Source: Daphnia pulex
Taxonomy: Eukaryota; Arthropoda; Branchiopoda; Diplostraca; Daphniidae
Length of the DNA stretch: 64,000 nucleotides
Reading direction: 5' to 3'
Assembly: GCF_021134715.1 (NCBI RefSeq)
Contig: NC_060022.1
Span: 6,081,001 to 6,145,000 of the forward strand
Shown: positions 61,901 through 64,000 of the stretch, one piece after another
How positions within the stretch are numbered: the stretch's first letter is position 1
Layout of the letters: each line of letters begins with the position of its first letter
Notes under the pieces: model-generated
The model's input: only the letters and a program-made list of their open reading frames with translations
Told to the model about the DNA's origin: nothing
Database searches by the model: none
Position numbers and translations under genes: made by a program

Positions 61901-64000
61901 AGCTAAAAGAAAGAAGGCAATCTCTGATGATCGCCAGTCTGGAAACTGGAACGAGAACAGAACAATGCTGAAAAAATAAATTTGAAACAAAAGGGGTAAA
62001 CGCACAACTCACTAAGTCGGAAAAGGCAGCAAATGAGTGTGTCGTTGCGTCGACTACAAGAGTTGGTTCTGCTCTTGTTCGGATGGGTGCAGATGATATC
62101 AGGGCAGCACCCCCCACAGATCGCTCGTGTTTTTGTGCTGTACGAAATGGTGTATCGGAAGTAGGCCATCGAGTCAACTCATCGTTTTATTCAATGCAGG
62201 ATCGAATTTCCCTTTTGATTTGATTTTTTTTATTTTTATTTTATTTTTTTTCTCGTTTGTTGTTTCTTTTGCCATTTCGCTTCTGTTTACTTGTTTTTTG
62301 AGTTTGATAGACGATGGAGACGAAAGTCGAATGAACGATGTGTCGAGTGCGCGCGACTTGGTCGACTTGTCTTGACGGCATTCTTCGATCACGTCCACCG
62401 GCACGGTGACAGCAGATCGAAGAAATCGATCAATCGCTACAATTTTATCAAATTCGACAATTCAGGCGCCGGCAGTGGCTTCGAAAAATCGATTAGCTGA
62501 TGATGTCGGACTTTAGATTCTTTTGTGGTTTTTCGACGGTTTGGGCTGATTTGAATCGCGCGCGCGTCGGTTGAATCTTTTCCCACTGCGCCCCCCTCAC
62601 CCCCTTCTCCCCTCACTCTCTCTGCGTGCTCCACTTGACTGTTTCTTTTCGTTTCTTTCCAAGAAAAGAAAAACGCGTGAGATGGAGAGAGGCAGATATA
62701 TACGGGAGAAAAGGAGAGAAAGAGGGACGAAGACGAGCGAGAGCAGAAACAAAAAGAAAACAGAATGTGACAATAAAACGACATCAATGACAAAGGGCGT
62801 TCTAACTGCATTCCAACGAAATTCAGAACGAATTCCTTGGAAGCAAAAGTAAATTTCTTGTGTCTTATTAGCTGTGTGCTTGCTGTGTTACGTAAGAGCT
62901 CTATACACACACACATATGTAGTAGGTACCGGTGTGTGTGTGTGTGTATAGAGGATACCACATATGTTTGTTTGTACAGAGTATTGTTGTTGTTGTTTCA
63001 TTCTTTGTTGGAGTCGGATAAATGAATGACTCAATGCGGGGGAGCCGGTTGCATTATCTCGACGTGACTGAACTGGCACAAGAAGAGCAGCGAGAATGAT
63101 GCAAACCGGAACCATCTGCGAATTCTCTCTTATTTGTAGTAAATAAAACATACGCGCAGAAGAAGACGAGGCTTTGGTCGCTTGCTGGGCTTCTGCTGGT
63201 GGTGTTCTGTTTGTTATCGCGGCGACAAACCGGCCCACCAAAAAGACATCCGTGAAACACCACAGATATATATTTGTTGTTCGTTTGGCCAAGGACTCCT
63301 ATTTTGTGTCCCTGACTGGTCCCTGACTGGTCCAGGAGGGGTTTTTTGGTCCGTTGCAATTGCCAAGATCAACAAAAACATCATCACCTCGTTGACAATT
63401 TTATTGCTGAGATCTGTTCGTCGTTTTAGGGGGTTTTCACCTGACTGGGCTTTTTTTATAACTTCGTCAGTTTTGGTTGCCATTCACGTAAGCCAGCCGT
63501 CCTTCATTGAGATCGATAAACTCGTTAAATATTGGGATTTCCCACTCACCCACGTCAGAAATAAGATGCAAATGTTTCAATTTAAGTGGTTGGAAAGCAC
63601 GAAGGCGACGATGACATCGTTAGTCCCGGTGAAATGGGTCTCGGGTGCTGTTACGTCCCCCCACCCCGTCCCGCTCGTCGCTCATTCGATTCATTAGCGA
63701 ATTCCCGTGAGAACGAAACAGTAAGTCCGCAAACGTATTGGGCGACAGAATCAAGGAAACAGGAGTCGCGGGCACATCGGAGACCAATTATCTTAATGGA
63801 GTCGCAGATGAATGAAAAAGAGATGGGCCTCTAATAAGAAACGGAACTAAATATTGACTCGAATGAGCGCGGCCGCTCGACTGAAAGACACGGGCCGTGA
63901 ACTAATCCCCCTTCAAACGCTCCCATTTTTAATAAAGTTTGTAGGGATCAATCTGTAAACTATACTCCAGTCTCATATCTTTCTGTAATGATTCAAATTG

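Larger units (their letters stand above)
38974..64000. other. 25-kb region without supported exons, rich in simple repeats
   Basis: I examined both strands and found no frame with a recognisable domain or consistent splice pattern. The longest frames (54007-54693 minus, 55895-56455 plus, 62437-62961 minus, 63182-63697 plus) are driven by CT/GA-rich or TG-rich sequence and have implausible composition. The region is dense in GAGAG/CTCTC tracts, TATATA words and homopolymers. It could be the continuing first intron of the gene starting at 33153, a regulatory desert, or both. Confidence 0.5.

Overview
The window is arthropod nuclear DNA, very probably from a water flea (Daphnia, Crustacea: Branchiopoda). 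The evidence is spliced genes with mostly 58-130 nt GT-AG introns, tight packing on both strands, arthropod-specific families (a Rebers-Riddiford cuticle protein, a Dorsal-type NF-kB factor, a Dredd-like caspase) and orthologues of general animal genes. All gene models were built by eye from splice consensus, reading-phase continuity across every junction and remembered family sequence. No search was run.

Layout, 1-30 kb (gene-dense). The 3' part of a Dorsal/NF-kB gene (+, 72-3923) has two alternative C-termini. It is followed by Pex19 (+, 5700-6886), GABP-alpha/NRF-2 alpha (-, 7043-8803), a secreted glycine-rich repeat protein (-, 9236-10716), a two-domain cuticle protein (+, 15040-15777), a tandem pair of Cu/Zn superoxide dismutases (-, 16155-16848 and 17471-18174), a Dredd-like caspase that has lost its catalytic cysteine (+, 18973-20476), LSM14/Trailer hitch (-, 21376-24030), cytochrome c1 (+, 24824-26064), NOL10 (-, 26304-29292) and NDUFS6 (+, 29442-29977). 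NOL10 and NDUFS6 share a 149-bp divergent promoter region. Cytochrome c1 and NOL10 have nearly abutting 3' ends.

Layout, 30-64 kb (gene-poor). One convincing coding segment was found: a signal-peptide exon at 33153-33216 ending in a clean donor. The following ~30.8 kb has no exon I can support. It is rich in GA, CA, TTG, ATT and poly-T/C tracts and reads like a very long first intron or a regulatory desert. At 37894-38973 lies a ~1.08-kb element bounded by a perfect 12-bp inverted repeat. It contains three ~100-bp tandem repeats and an ~85-bp stretch resembling 5S rRNA.

Functional themes. Two innate-immunity-type genes (Dorsal and the pseudo-caspase) and two respiratory-chain subunits (cytochrome c1 and NDUFS6) occur with GABP-alpha, whose mammalian orthologue regulates respiratory genes. 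This proximity may be chance. The most unusual items are the inactive, c-FLIP-like caspase, the Dorsal isoform switch that decides whether a nuclear localisation signal is present, and the 5S-bearing repeat element.
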